A stretch of DNA of 64,000 bases. Origin: Nocardia aurantiaca. Its GTDB lineage: Bacteria > Actinomycetota > Actinomycetes > Mycobacteriales > Mycobacteriaceae. Below, piece by piece: positions 17,536 to 26,243 of the stretch. The translations under genes were made by a program, and so were the position numbers. The stretch covers positions 434,001 through 498,000 of the forward strand of contig NZ_WMBB01000005.1 in the NCBI RefSeq assembly GCF_009708175.1, given 5' to 3'. The notes under the pieces were generated by a model that worked only from the letters and a program-made list of their open reading frames with translations, had not been told where the DNA came from and searched no databases. The first letter of the stretch is position 1, and each line of letters begins with the position of its first letter.

Positions 17536-19524
17536 GTGTCGAAGTTGACGACGGCCGCCAAGCGCATGCTGGTCGGCCGCCCATTCCGCAGCGACTCTCT
17601 CGGGCATACGCTGCTGCCCAAGCGGATCGCGCTCCCGGTCTTCGCCTCGGACGCCCTGTCATCGGTGGCATACGCGCCCGAGGAGATCTTTCTGGTGTTG
17701 TCGGTCGCCGGTCTCTCGGCCTACGCTTACGCGCCCTGGATCGGGCTGGCGGTCGCGTTGGTGATGGCCGTGGTGGTTGCCAGCTACCGCCAGAACGTGC
17801 ACGCCTACCCGTCCGGCGGCGGCGATTACGAGGTCGCCACCAAGAATCTCGGCCCCACCGCGGGCTTGACCGTCGGCAGCGCGCTGCTGGTCGACTACGT
17901 GCTGACGGTGGCGGTGTCGATCTCGTCGGCGGCCTCCAATATCGGCTCGGCCGTGCCGTTCGTCGCGACGCACAAGGTGCTGTTCGCGGTGAGCGCGATC
18001 GTGATCCTCACCGCCGTGAATCTGCGCGGCGTGCGCGAATCCGGCACGGCCTTCGCGATTCCCACCTACGCCTTCATGATCGGCATGTTCGTCATGCTGG
18101 TGTGGGGGTTTGCCCGCATCGGGCTGGGCCAGACCGTGCACGCCGAGTCCTATGGGTTCGGGTTGAAGGCCGAGGACGAGCATCTGTTCGGGCTGGCGTT
18201 CGTGTTCCTCATCGCGCGCGCCTTCTCCTCCGGCTGTGCGGCGCTGACCGGTGTCGAGGCGATCAGCAATGGCGTGCCCGCCTTCCGCAAACCCAAGTCC
18301 CGCAATGCCGCGACCACGCTGCTGCTGCTCGGCTGCATCGCGGTGACGCTGTTCATGGGGATGATCGTGCTCACCCAGAAGGTGGGCATCGTGTACGCGC
18401 ACAATGCCGACGACCTGATCGGCGCGCCCGCCGGATACGTGCAGAAAACCCTGGTGGCGCAGCTGGCGGGCGCGGTGTTCTCCGGGTTCCCGGCCGGGTT
18501 CTACTTCATCACCATCGTCACCGCGCTGATCCTGGTGCTGGCCGCGAACACGGCCTTCAACGGCTTCCCGGTGCTGGGTTCGATTCTGGCGCAGGACCGC
18601 TTCCTGCCACGCCAGTTGCACACCCGCGGTGATCGGCTGGCGTTCAGCAACGGCATCCTGTTCCTGGCGAGCGCGGCCGTCGCCTTCGTGGTGCTCTTCG
18701 GCGCCGAGGTGACCCGCCTGATCCAGCTCTACATCGTCGGCGTGTTCGTGTCGTTCGTGCTGAGCCAGACCGGCATGCTGCGGCACTGGACGCGGCTGCT
18801 GCGCACCGAGACCGATCCGGCGCAGCGGGCGCGGATGAAGCGGTCGCGGGTGATCAACGCGATCGGCCTGACCATGACCGCGACCGTGCTGCTCATCGTG
18901 CTGGTCACCAAGTTCCTGGCGGGCGCGTGGATCGCCATCGTCACCATGGCGGCGATCTTCGGGTTGATGAAGCTCATTCGCCGCCATTACGACACGGTGT
19001 CGCGGGAGCTGGACGAGAGCGAGTGGGACAGCGTGCTGCCCAGCCGCACCCATTCCATCGTGCTGGTGTCGAGACTGCATCTGCCCACCAAGCGCGCGCT
19101 GGCCTATGCCCGCGCCACCCGGCCCGACACTCTCGAGGCCATCACCGTGAACGTCGACGAGCCCGACACCCGGGCGCTGGTGCGGGAGTGGGAGCGCAGC
19201 GATATCGCGGTGCCGCTCAAGGTGATCGAATCGCCGTACCGCGAGATCACCAAACCGGTGGTGGACTACGTGAAGCGGGTGCGCAAGGACTCCCCGCGCG
19301 ACGTGGTGACCGTGTTCATTCCCGAATACGTGGTCGGCCACTGGTGGGAACAGCTGTTGCACAACCAGAGCGCACTGCGCTTGAAGGGCCGCCTGCTGTT
19401 CGAGCCCGGCGTCATGGTGACCAGCGTGCCCTGGCAGCTGTCCTCCTCAGCCGGCAAGGCTCGCCCGGGCCGCGTGGTCAATGCCCCCGGTTCGGTGCGG
19501 CGCGGCTTCGGGGACAACGCGTGA
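17536..19524 (+). CDS. APC-family amino acid permease, DUF-tailed
   Basis: The 662-residue membrane transporter has about 12 helices within residues 40-480, starting RIALPVFASDALSSVAYAPE, with the YPSGGGDYEVATKNLG loop early in the first repeat. A cytosolic tail of about 150 residues (from SHSIV-like HSIVLVSRLHLPTKRALAYA) resembles a universal-stress-like sensing domain. It matches Rv2690c in position. Substrate is unknown; the nearby TrkA genes make a K+ link possible but unproven. Its TGA overlaps the GTG of the RNA methyltransferase gene, so the two are coupled. Confidence 0.9.
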   Translation: MSKLTTAAKRMLVGRPFRSDSLGHTLLPKRIALPVFASDALSSVAYAPEEIFLVLSVAGLSAYAYAPWIGLAVALVMAVVVASYRQNVHAYPSGGGDYEVATKNLGPTAGLTVGSALLVDYVLTVAVSISSAASNIGSAVPFVATHKVLFAVSAIVILTAVNLRGVRESGTAFAIPTYAFMIGMFVMLVWGFARIGLGQTVHAESYGFGLKAEDEHLFGLAFVFLIARAFSSGCAALTGVEAISNGVPAFRKPKSRNAATTLLLLGCIAVTLFMGMIVLTQKVGIVYAHNADDLIGAPAGYVQKTLVAQLAGAVFSGFPAGFYFITIVTALILVLAANTAFNGFPVLGSILAQDRFLPRQLHTRGDRLAFSNGILFLASAAVAFVVLFGAEVTRLIQLYIVGVFVSFVLSQTGMLRHWTRLLRTETDPAQRARMKRSRVINAIGLTMTATVLLIVLVTKFLAGAWIAIVTMAAIFGLMKLIRRHYDTVSRELDESEWDSVLPSRTHSIVLVSRLHLPTKRALAYARATRPDTLEAITVNVDEPDTRALVREWERSDIAVPLKVIESPYREITKPVVDYVKRVRKDSPRDVVTVFIPEYVVGHWWEQLLHNQSALRLKGRLLFEPGVMVTSVPWQLSSSAGKARPGRVVNAPGSVRRGFGDNA

Positions 19525-21035
19525 GCGCCGGTTCCGATTGGTACGGCGAGGTCTTCGAGGTTCGCCTCGGCCCGCCCGGCCACGGTGGCTTCTGTGTGGC
19601 CCGCCATGAGGGCCGCGTCCTGTTCGTCCGGCACGGTCTGCCCGGCGAACTGGTCCGCGCCCTCGTCACCGAGGACCGCGGCGGCTCCTTCTGCCGCGCC
19701 GACGCCATCGAGATTCTCACTCCCTCGCCCGACCGCATCCCGGCCACTTGCCCGGTCTCCGGTCCCGGCGGCGCGGGCTGCTGCGATTTCACCTTCGCGA
19801 CCCCCGACGCCCAGCGCGCGCTCAAACACCAGGTCGTCGCCGACCAGCTCCGCCGGCTCGCCGGCTGGGAGCCGGACTTCACCGTCGAGGTGATCCCCGC
19901 ACCCCCGGGCCTGCCGAGTGGCGTGGTGGCGCATCGGGTCTCACCCGCCGGCCTGACCGCGCATGCGGACGGCGCCGGGCGGCTCGGCCGCGTCGCTCCG
20001 GGTCGGATCGGCGCAGTGGCGACCCCTTTCGCGCGCGGCCTGATCACCCGCCCCGACGCGAGCGACGGATCGGGCGTCGCCGGACCGAGCGGCAGCGCCG
20101 TGCCGCGCGAGGGTGTGCCGTCGTCGGCGGCGTACACGGCCGGGTGGCGTAGCCGGGTGCGGTTGGTGGTGGACGCGCACGGACGGGCCGGGGTGCACCG
20201 GTATCGGAGCACCGAGGTGATCGCGGATCTGCGGTGCCCGCAGCCGATGGCCGGGGCCATGGCGGGAATCGCCGAGCGGCGGTGGACGCCCGGGGCGGAT
20301 CTTGTGGTGGCCGTGGATGGGGACGGCATGCGGCATGTCGTCGAGCTGGCTCCGGCCGAAGCGGAACACGTTGACCGGGGCGGACGGCGCGAGCGGGGTG
20401 ATCGGCGCAGTACCGCCGCGCGGCGCTCGGCGGCGCACAGTGCGCGGACCGAGCGCGTGGTGGATGGCACGGGGCGGGCGGTGCAGTATGTGGGGGAGCG
20501 GCGCTGGGAACTGTCGGCGACCGGCTTCTGGCAGCCGCATTACGGTGCGGCGCAGTGCTATTCGGATGTGGTTGGGGAGTGGGCGGATGCCGCGCCCGGG
20601 TCGCTGGTGTGGGATCTGTACTGCGGTGTGGGTGTGTTCGCGGCGCGGCTGGCGGAGCGGGTCGGGCGGACCGGGGCGGTGCACGGCGTGGAGTCGGCGC
20701 GCGGTGCGGTCATCGAAGGGCGTGCCGCACTGCGGGATATGCCGTGGGTGGAGCTGAGTGCCGAGCGGGTCGAGCGGTGGATTCACCAGCAGCCGAGTGC
20801 CGTACCGGATGTCGTCGTCCTCGATCCGCCGCGAGCCGGCGCGGGCAAGGACGTGATCAACGCGCTGAGTGAGCGCTCTCCGCGCCGTATCATCCACATC
20901 GGTTGCGACCCCGCCGCTTTCGCGCGAGATATCGGCCTCTACGGTGCTGCCGGCTACGAGCCCGCGGGCCTGCGCGTCTTCGACGCGTTCCCGGGCACCC
21001 ACCACGTCGAGTGCATCGCGGTGCTGGAACGTTGA
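19521..21035 (+). CDS. TRAM-domain 23S rRNA/tRNA (uracil-5-)-methyltransferase family protein
   Basis: The start GTG 19521 overlaps the upstream stop by four bases, giving 504 residues. An N-terminal TRAM domain (YGEVFEVRLGPPGHGGFCVA) is followed by a Cys cluster (CPVSGPGGAGCCDF) that may hold iron-sulfur. The methyltransferase core has the SAM motif VWDLYCGVGVFAARLAERVG, VVVLDPPRAGAGKDVI and the catalytic-Cys loop IHIGCDPAAFARD, where the usual SCNP is changed to GCDP. Two low-complexity Ser/Gly/Arg-rich inserts (about residues 170-205 and 290-320) are longer than in the E. coli enzymes. It corresponds to Rv2689c. Confidence 0.9.
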   Translation: MSAGSDWYGEVFEVRLGPPGHGGFCVARHEGRVLFVRHGLPGELVRALVTEDRGGSFCRADAIEILTPSPDRIPATCPVSGPGGAGCCDFTFATPDAQRALKHQVVADQLRRLAGWEPDFTVEVIPAPPGLPSGVVAHRVSPAGLTAHADGAGRLGRVAPGRIGAVATPFARGLITRPDASDGSGVAGPSGSAVPREGVPSSAAYTAGWRSRVRLVVDAHGRAGVHRYRSTEVIADLRCPQPMAGAMAGIAERRWTPGADLVVAVDGDGMRHVVELAPAEAEHVDRGGRRERGDRRSTAARRSAAHSARTERVVDGTGRAVQYVGERRWELSATGFWQPHYGAAQCYSDVVGEWADAAPGSLVWDLYCGVGVFAARLAERVGRTGAVHGVESARGAVIEGRAALRDMPWVELSAERVERWIHQQPSAVPDVVVLDPPRAGAGKDVINALSERSPRRIIHIGCDPAAFARDIGLYGAAGYEPAGLRVFDAFPGTHHVECIAVLER

Positions 21036-21046
21036 CGGAAGTTTCG

Positions 21047-21097
21047 AGATCAGGGAACGCTCACCGCGGAGTGTGACCGGTGAGCGCTCCCCGATCT
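21047..21097 (+). terminator. Long hairpin after the TRAM methyltransferase gene
   Basis: An imperfect stem of about 20 bp (GGAACGCTCACCG pairs with CGGTGAGCGCTCC with one mismatch, extended outward by AGATC/GATCT) with an 11-base loop starts 11 bases after the stop. ATTGTG follows rather than a T-run. Confidence 0.65.
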
Positions 21098-21396
21098 ATT
21101 GTGCCGCTGGGGCGGTTGACCTCCGTGGGATGGGTTGGGGCGGTGGGGGTTTGCGGGCGCACCGAGATGTCGCCCGTGGCTATGTTGTCCGATCCGACGC
21201 CGGCGTCGGTCGTCGAGCTGCCCGATGGGGCCTCGGTTCCGCTGTCAGGGGACCCGGACGCTGGTGAACGGTTCGCTCTCGCGGAGCTCCACCGGCACTC
21301 GGGTCCGGCCGGGGCGGCTATGTCGGCGGCGAACGCGACCCTCGGTGGGCGTCGGCCCGGAGAGGGTCCGGCCGCCACCCCGCTCCGGGAGGCGGT
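21098..21396. other. Intergenic stretch with no supported gene
   Basis: About 300 bases lie between the methyltransferase terminator and the end of the HxlR gene. Open frames cross it, but none has a ribosome-binding site or a recognisable protein. No repeat or RNA gene was seen. Confidence 0.5.
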
Positions 21397-21993
21397 TCAG
21401 GCGACCGGTTGCCCGGTTCCGGCCGCCTCGAGGGCTGTGGCGAGTGAGGTTGTCCCCGTGGCGATCTCGCGCGCCGTGGCGAGGTCGAGGCGGATGTCGA
21501 GGTCCGGTGCGGCGGCCGGGCCGTCGTGGTGGGTGAGCCCGGTTTCGGTGATCACATAGTGGAGGGCGGTGTCGCCGATGCGGACGGTCACGGTGCCGGT
21601 GGACACGAGTTCGGCGACGGCGTGGCCCAACGGCAGGGCAAACCAGTGCGCCCGCACGGCGTCGGTGGCGCGCTGTTCGCCGAGCTGTCCCGCGCCCCAG
21701 ACCGACAGCGAGTCCAGCACCGGCCGCAGCGCGGCGCCGGAGTCGGTGAGCTCGTAGACGGCGGTGCCCGCGCGCGGCCCGACGCGGCGCTTGGTGAGAA
21801 TCCCGTCACGCTCGAGGTCCTTGAGCCGGGCGGCCAGCACGTCGGTGCTGATGCCGGGCAGGTCGGCGAACAGGTCGCTGTATCGGCGCGGGCCCGAACA
21901 CAATTCGCGGACCACCAGCAGGTTCCACCGGTCGCCGACGATATCGAGGGCGCGGCTCACAGTGCAGTAGTGGTCGTAGCTTCGGCGTGGCAC
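21397..21993 (-). CDS. HxlR-family transcriptional regulator with C-terminal sterol-carrier-like domain
   Basis: GTG 21993 gives MPRRSYDHYCTVSRALDIVG, the standard HxlR opening with its sensing Cys (HYC). The winged helix follows (WNLLVVRELCSGPRRYSDLF, GISTDVLAARLKDLERDGIL and the wing RRVGPRAGTAVYELT). The last ~85 residues are an extra domain common in actinobacterial HxlR proteins. The 198-residue protein is divergent from the AlaA-like gene. Two identical-type palindromes in the 94-base gap are probably its operators, so it should control itself and the aminotransferase. Confidence 0.9.
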   Translation of the reverse strand: MPRRSYDHYCTVSRALDIVGDRWNLLVVRELCSGPRRYSDLFADLPGISTDVLAARLKDLERDGILTKRRVGPRAGTAVYELTDSGAALRPVLDSLSVWGAGQLGEQRATDAVRAHWFALPLGHAVAELVSTGTVTVRIGDTALHYVITETGLTHHDGPAAAPDLDIRLDLATAREIATGTTSLATALEAAGTGQPVA

Positions 21994-22012
21994 GATCCCA
22001 CTGTAACCAATA

Positions 22013-22050
22013 ACTTGGAAATACCAAGTGCAAACTTGGAAATTCCAAGT
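22013..22050. promoter_or_regulatory. Twin 17-bp operators, probable HxlR sites
   Basis: Two near-identical palindromes, ACTTGGAAATACCAAGT (22013-22029) and ACTTGGAAATTCCAAGT (22034-22050), have centres 21 bp apart, two helical turns, so both face the same side of the DNA. They lie between the HxlR start and the aminotransferase start. The second is a perfect palindrome around its central base. Confidence 0.8.
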
Positions 22051-22087
22051 AGAGTGTGCGGCAACCACACCGAGAAGGGGTCGTTTC

Positions 22088-23299
22088 ATGCAGGTGAAGC
22101 AGTCGAGCAAGCTGGCGGGCGTGTCCTATGAGATCCGCGGACCGGTCGCCGAGCATGCCGCACGGCTGGAGGCCGAGGGGCATCATGTCGTGAAGCTCAA
22201 CACCGGCAACCCGCTCCCGTTCGGCTTCGAAGCGCCTGCGGAACTGCTCCAGGACATGGTGCGCAACCTGCCGCAGTCGAGCGGCTACTCCACCTCCAAG
22301 GGCCTGCTCTCGGCGCGGCGCGCGGTGGTGCAGTACTACCAGACGCTCGGGCTGTCCGAGATCGACGTCGAGCAGGTCTTCCTGGGCAACGGCGTCTCCG
22401 AGCTCATCATGATGGCCATGACCGCGCTGCTGGAGAACGGCGACGAAGTCCTCGTTCCCGCACCGGATTTCCCGCTCTGGACCGCCGCCACCGCCCTCAA
22501 CGGCGGTCGGCCCGTGCACTACATCTGTGATGAGGCCTCGGACTGGATGCCGGATCTGGCCGATATCGAGTCCAAGATCACCGACCGCACCCGGGCCCTG
22601 GTGATCATCAACCCGAACAACCCCACGGGCGCGGTGTATTCACCCGAGGTGGTGCGCCAGATGCTCGAGATCGCCCGCCGCCACAACCTGGTGGTGTTCT
22701 CCGACGAGATCTACGACAAGATCCTCTACGACGGCCTGACCCACACCGCGACCGCGTCCCTGGCCCCGGATCTGCTGTGCCTCACCTTCTCCGGGCTCTC
22801 CAAGTCCTACCGGGCCGCGGGATTCCGCGGTGGCTGGATGGTGGTGTCGGGCCCGATCGAGCACGCCGAGAACTATCTGGAGGGCCTGACCATGCTGGCG
22901 GGTCTGCGGTTGTGCGCGAATGTCCCCGCGCAGCAGGCGATTCAGGCCGCGCTCGGCGGGCGTCAGAGCATCTACGACCTCACCCTGCCCGGCGGCCGCC
23001 TGCGCGAGCAGCGCGACCGGGCGTGGGAGGCGCTCAATGCCATCCCGGGCGTCTCGTGCGTGAAGCCCAAGGGCGCGCTGTACGCCTTCCCGCGCATCGA
23101 CCTCGACATGTACCGGATCCACGACGACGAGCGGTTGGTGCTGGATCTGCTGCTGCGCGAGAAGATCCACATCGTGCAGGGCACCGGCTTCAATTGGCCG
23201 CGCCCCGACCACTTCCGGATCGTGACGCTGCCGCACGCCGATGAGCTCGAGGCGATCATCGAGCGCATCGGACGCTTTCTGGCGACCTACCGGCAGTAG
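22088..23299 (+). CDS. alaA: Alanine transaminase, AlaA-like (class I/II PLP aminotransferase)
   Basis: The 403-residue enzyme swaps amino groups between alanine/pyruvate and glutamate/2-oxoglutarate. It follows E. coli AlaA closely along its length: MQVKQSSKLAGVSYEIRGPV at the start, NPNNPTGAVYS for substrate/cofactor, DEIYDKILYDG, the PLP Lys in SGLSKSYRAAGFRGGW, and LRLCANVPAQQAIQ. The ATG at 22088 follows GAGAAGGGG. It is divergent from the HxlR gene and both lie beside the twin operators, so expression is probably repressed until the HxlR thiol or ligand is sensed. Confidence 0.9.
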   Translation: MQVKQSSKLAGVSYEIRGPVAEHAARLEAEGHHVVKLNTGNPLPFGFEAPAELLQDMVRNLPQSSGYSTSKGLLSARRAVVQYYQTLGLSEIDVEQVFLGNGVSELIMMAMTALLENGDEVLVPAPDFPLWTAATALNGGRPVHYICDEASDWMPDLADIESKITDRTRALVIINPNNPTGAVYSPEVVRQMLEIARRHNLVVFSDEIYDKILYDGLTHTATASLAPDLLCLTFSGLSKSYRAAGFRGGWMVVSGPIEHAENYLEGLTMLAGLRLCANVPAQQAIQAALGGRQSIYDLTLPGGRLREQRDRAWEALNAIPGVSCVKPKGALYAFPRIDLDMYRIHDDERLVLDLLLREKIHIVQGTGFNWPRPDHFRIVTLPHADELEAIIERIGRFLATYRQ

Positions 23300-23302
23300 G
23301 GG

Positions 23303-24046
23303 TCAGCCGGCACGACCCGCGGTCATGCCGCCGTCGACGACGTACTCGCCGCCATTGCAGTAACTGGATTCGTGGCTGGCGAGGAACACGACGAGCGGCG
23401 TCACCTCCTCGGGCAGCCCGAGTCGGGTCAGCGTGTTCTCACCGCGGTCCAGGGTAATGCCCGCCGGCGCACCCAGCATCGGGGTCAGAATGCCGCCCGG
23501 GTGCACGGAATTCACCCGCACCCCGTGCGGGGCGAGCTCGAGCGCCGCGGACTTGGTGAGCCCGCGCAACCCGAATTTCGAGGCGGTGTAGGCGTGTGCG
23601 CCCGCCACACCCTGGATCCCGGCGGCGGAGGAGATGTTCACCACCGCCGCCGGCCGGGCCGCCACCAGGGCGTCGCGGGCCGCGGTCAGGCCCAGGAACG
23701 GGCCGGTGAGATTGACGGAAAGCGTGCGCTGCCACTGCTCTTCGGTGTAGGTGCCCAGCGGGCCGCCGTCCAGGATGCCCGCGTTGTTGACCAGCACGTC
23801 GAGCTTGCCGAAGCGCTCGACGGCGGTGTCCACGGCCGCCCGCCAGTCCTCGGCGCGGGTGACGTCGAGGTGGATGAACGCCGCGGCGTCACCGAGCTCG
23901 GCCGCCAGTTTCGCGCCCGCCTCGTCGGAGATGTCGCCGATGAGCACCGAGGCGCCCTCGGCTACGAACGCGCGGGCGTGCGAGGCCCCCATTCCCGAAG
24001 CGCCGCCGCTGATCAGCGCCACGCGCCCGTCGAGTCGTCCACTCAT
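23303..24046 (-). CDS. Short-chain dehydrogenase/reductase (SDR)
   Basis: A 247-residue classical SDR. It has the NAD(P) loop LISGGASGMGASHA, with Asp after the second strand (IGDISDE) suggesting NAD(H). LVNNAGI, the catalytic Ser (VVNISSAAG) and the YTASK active-site Tyr/Lys follow, then the C-terminal cofactor loop VHPGGILTPML. Its ATG overlaps the stop of the OYE gene by four bases, so it is the third gene of the tetR-OYE-SDR operon. It probably oxidises or reduces a hydroxyl/keto group on the same substrate as the OYE enzyme. Confidence 0.92.
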   Translation of the reverse strand: MSGRLDGRVALISGGASGMGASHARAFVAEGASVLIGDISDEAGAKLAAELGDAAAFIHLDVTRAEDWRAAVDTAVERFGKLDVLVNNAGILDGGPLGTYTEEQWQRTLSVNLTGPFLGLTAARDALVAARPAAVVNISSAAGIQGVAGAHAYTASKFGLRGLTKSAALELAPHGVRVNSVHPGGILTPMLGAPAGITLDRGENTLTRLGLPEEVTPLVVFLASHESSYCNGGEYVVDGGMTAGRAG

Positions 24047-25242
24047 GCTCGCTGCCTTCCGTCCAGGTCGATAATGGTCCGCTCCGGCCGGTACACGCAG
24101 CGGGTGGTGGTGTAGATGGTGGGCATGCACTTGTTGCAGTGCACGCACGCCGAGCGGGTGGCCGCGTCGGATTGGATGCGGCGCAACAGGTTCGGCTCGC
24201 GCAACAGCGCCCGGCCCATGGCCACGAAGTCGAAGCCCTCGGTCAGGGCCAGGTTCATGGTGTCCAGATTGGTGATGCCGCCCAGCAGGATCAGCGGCAT
24301 GGACAGTTCGCGGCGGAACTGGCGGGCCTGCTCCAGCAGGTAGGCCTCCTGATACGGGTACTCCTTCAGGAAGGCGCGTCCGACCAGGCGGAAACCCAGC
24401 CGGGCCGGACCGGGCAGCACTTTCGCGAATTCGCGGCGCGGCGCGTCGCCGTGGAAGAGCAGCATGGGGTTGAGCAGTGAGCTGCCCGCGGTCAATTCGA
24501 GGGCGTCGAGTGCGCCGTCGGCCTCCAGCCAGGCGGCCACCTGCAGGCTCTCCGGCACGGTGAGGCCGCCGCGGCGGCCGTCCTCCATGTTCAGTTTGGC
24601 GGTCACCGCGAGCCGGTCGCCCACGGCATCCCGTACGGCGCAGGCGATTTCGCGGGCCAGCCGGGCGCGATTGGTGAGCGTGCCGCCCCATTTGTCGCGG
24701 CGGTGGTTGAGCAGCGGGCTCAGGAACGAGCTCACCAGATAGTTGTGGCCGAAATGGATTTCGACCGCATCGAATCCGGCTTGCTCGGCCAGCAGCGCCG
24801 CGTTCGCATGGGCCGCGATGAGTTCCCGGATCTCGGCCTCGCCGGGCACCTTCATGGCTTTCATGCTCAGCGGACTGAACATGCGGCTCGGCGAGAGCGC
24901 GGGCGCCCGATTGGAGGCGGCATTGGCCACCGGCCCGGCATGCCCGATCTGAGCGCTGGCGGCCGCGCCCTCGGCGTGCACGGCGTCGGTCAATTCGCGC
25001 AGTCCCGCAACGGCTTCCGGCCGCATCCAGATCTGGTGCCGGTCGGTGCGCCCGCCCGGGGCGACCGCGCAGTAGGCAACGGTGGTCATGCCCACCCCGC
25101 CCGCGGCGACCTCGCGGTGGAAGTCGATGAGTTGGGGGGTGACCAGCGCGTCGGGGGTGCGTCCCTCGAAGGTAGCGGCCTTGATCACCCGGTTGCGCAG
25201 GGTGATCGGGCCGAGCTTCGCCGGTGCGAAGATCTCGTTCAT
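24043..25242 (-). CDS. NADH:flavin oxidoreductase / old yellow enzyme family protein
   Basis: A 399-residue FMN-dependent TIM barrel. It starts MNEIFAPAKLGPITLRNRVI and has the substrate-binding segment FDAVEIHFGHNYLVSSFLSPL, in which the usual HGAHGYLL is changed. LLGGITNLDTMN and the phosphate-binding FVAMGRALLREPNL follow. The C-terminal end has four Cys as CVHCNKC and a later RC, reminiscent of, but shorter than, the [4Fe-4S] site of 2,4-dienoyl-CoA reductase. ATG 25242 overlaps the TetR stop. The natural substrate, perhaps an enone, is unknown. Confidence 0.9.
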   Translation of the reverse strand: MNEIFAPAKLGPITLRNRVIKAATFEGRTPDALVTPQLIDFHREVAAGGVGMTTVAYCAVAPGGRTDRHQIWMRPEAVAGLRELTDAVHAEGAAASAQIGHAGPVANAASNRAPALSPSRMFSPLSMKAMKVPGEAEIRELIAAHANAALLAEQAGFDAVEIHFGHNYLVSSFLSPLLNHRRDKWGGTLTNRARLAREIACAVRDAVGDRLAVTAKLNMEDGRRGGLTVPESLQVAAWLEADGALDALELTAGSSLLNPMLLFHGDAPRREFAKVLPGPARLGFRLVGRAFLKEYPYQEAYLLEQARQFRRELSMPLILLGGITNLDTMNLALTEGFDFVAMGRALLREPNLLRRIQSDAATRSACVHCNKCMPTIYTTTRCVYRPERTIIDLDGRQRA

Positions 25243-25814
25243 GATTGTTCTCCCGGTGCGGTGAGTCCGGCCACCACGAAGTTCCGCAGGGCCGCGTACG
25301 CCGGTTCGGGCATCCCGTGATCGTCGATCTCGGGACTGCCGAATCGCATGATGATCAGGTCGAAGGCCAGCATCCAGCGCCGCCGCGCCACATTGGCCGG
25401 CAGTTCGGGCAGCAGTCCGGTCCACGAATCCATTCGGAACCACGGCCCCTGCCATGAGGTCAGATGCCGGCCCAGCACGAACCGCGCCAGCAACCGAAGA
25501 TGCAATCGCCCCAAGGGATCCGCGGCCAGCTTCTGGAACGGGGCGAGGATGGTGTCCACCACCGCGGGCGCCGAATCCCGCCCGCCCGTGGCCTGGGCCA
25601 GCCCCTCCGCCCACAGCGGCCCGAGCCGGGCCTCGAGGAGCGCGCCGACCAGCGCCTCCTTGGACCCGAAGTGGTAATGCACCGCCGCGGGGTTGGCCCC
25701 CGCGGCCGCGCAGACCGCCCGAACCGACACCTCGTCATAGGGTTCGGTCAGCAACAGTTGCTCGGCCGCGGCCAGGAGCCGTTCGCGAGTCCCCGCGGAC
25801 GCCTTTTCGACCAT
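25239..25814 (-). CDS. TetR-family repressor of the OYE-SDR operon
   Basis: ATG 25814 (MVEKASAGTRERLLAAAEQL) is preferred over the TTG at 25838, which lies inside the operator. The 191-residue protein has a full TetR DNA-binding domain: RERLLAAAEQLL, VSVRAVCAAAGANPAAVHYH, FGSKEALVGALL. The C-terminal ligand domain has several aromatic residues. It is the first gene of a three-gene operon with 4-base overlaps. The two palindromes just upstream are the likely autoregulatory sites, so the inducer would be a substrate of the enzymes. Confidence 0.9.
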   Translation of the reverse strand: MVEKASAGTRERLLAAAEQLLLTEPYDEVSVRAVCAAAGANPAAVHYHFGSKEALVGALLEARLGPLWAEGLAQATGGRDSAPAVVDTILAPFQKLAADPLGRLHLRLLARFVLGRHLTSWQGPWFRMDSWTGLLPELPANVARRRWMLAFDLIIMRFGSPEIDDHGMPEPAYAALRNFVVAGLTAPGEQS

Positions 25815-25823
25815 GCCCAGTAG

Positions 25824-25862
25824 TGAAACACGTTTCAAACATTAATTCAATCATTGATTGAA
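25824..25862. promoter_or_regulatory. Two palindromes upstream of the tetR-OYE-SDR operon
   Basis: TGAAAC-2-GTTTCA lies at 25824-25837 and the perfect 17-bp TTCAATCATTGATTGAA at 25846-25862, directly before the TetR start. The two differ in sequence, so one may bind the repressor and the other another factor. They lie only 10 and 32 bases from the start codon, where a bound repressor would block transcription. Confidence 0.65.
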
Positions 25863-25895
25863 AGTGACCGTGGGCACCCGCGGTCCCGTCGGCGG

Positions 25896-26243
25896 CTATT
25901 CGCTCTGCGACCAGGCGGCGATCGGGAGGGTCAGGTAGACGCCGATATTCCCGTCGACGAACTTCTCGATATCGGCGAGCAGCCGATCGCAGCGCTCCTG
26001 CCGGTTCTCGGCGCGGCTGCCGAAATACTTCGAGCGCACCTCGATGACCAGGTCCATGCCGGAGCGGTCGAACTTGCCCAGCGGGTGGAAGCGGATCTCC
26101 ACATCACCGGGCTGAAGGTCGCCGTCGTAGGGCTCTTCGGGGCATTCGACGGCGGTGGAGACCAGGTGAGGCAACCATTCGCCCAGCTCACGCAGCACTG
26201 TCTCGGGTAGCTTCGGGTTGTAGGTCACCTCGACGAGGGGCAT
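25896..26243 (-). CDS. Tautomerase-superfamily-like small protein
   Basis: The 115-residue protein starts MPLVEVTYNPKLPETVLREL, so Pro would be the N-terminal residue after Met removal, as in 4-oxalocrotonate tautomerase and MIF relatives (perhaps the DUF1904 group). The middle (GDVEIRFHPLGKFDRSGMDL) and the end (GNIGVYLTLPIAAWSQ) fit a beta-alpha-beta repeat. The substrate is unknown. It is followed by the TetR operon on the same strand but is separated from it by the operators. Confidence 0.7.
   Translation of the reverse strand: MPLVEVTYNPKLPETVLRELGEWLPHLVSTAVECPEEPYDGDLQPGDVEIRFHPLGKFDRSGMDLVIEVRSKYFGSRAENRQERCDRLLADIEKFVDGNIGVYLTLPIAAWSQSE

Noticed and set aside
17659..19362. A 567-codon frame antisense to the APC permease
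   Set aside because: His/Gln/Gly/Arg-rich translation typical of antisense GC-rich codons; no start signal and the permease is certain.
21080..21559. A 159-codon plus-strand frame after the TRAM methyltransferase
   Set aside because: It begins inside the terminator hairpin, lacks a ribosome-binding site and runs into the HxlR gene on the other strand.
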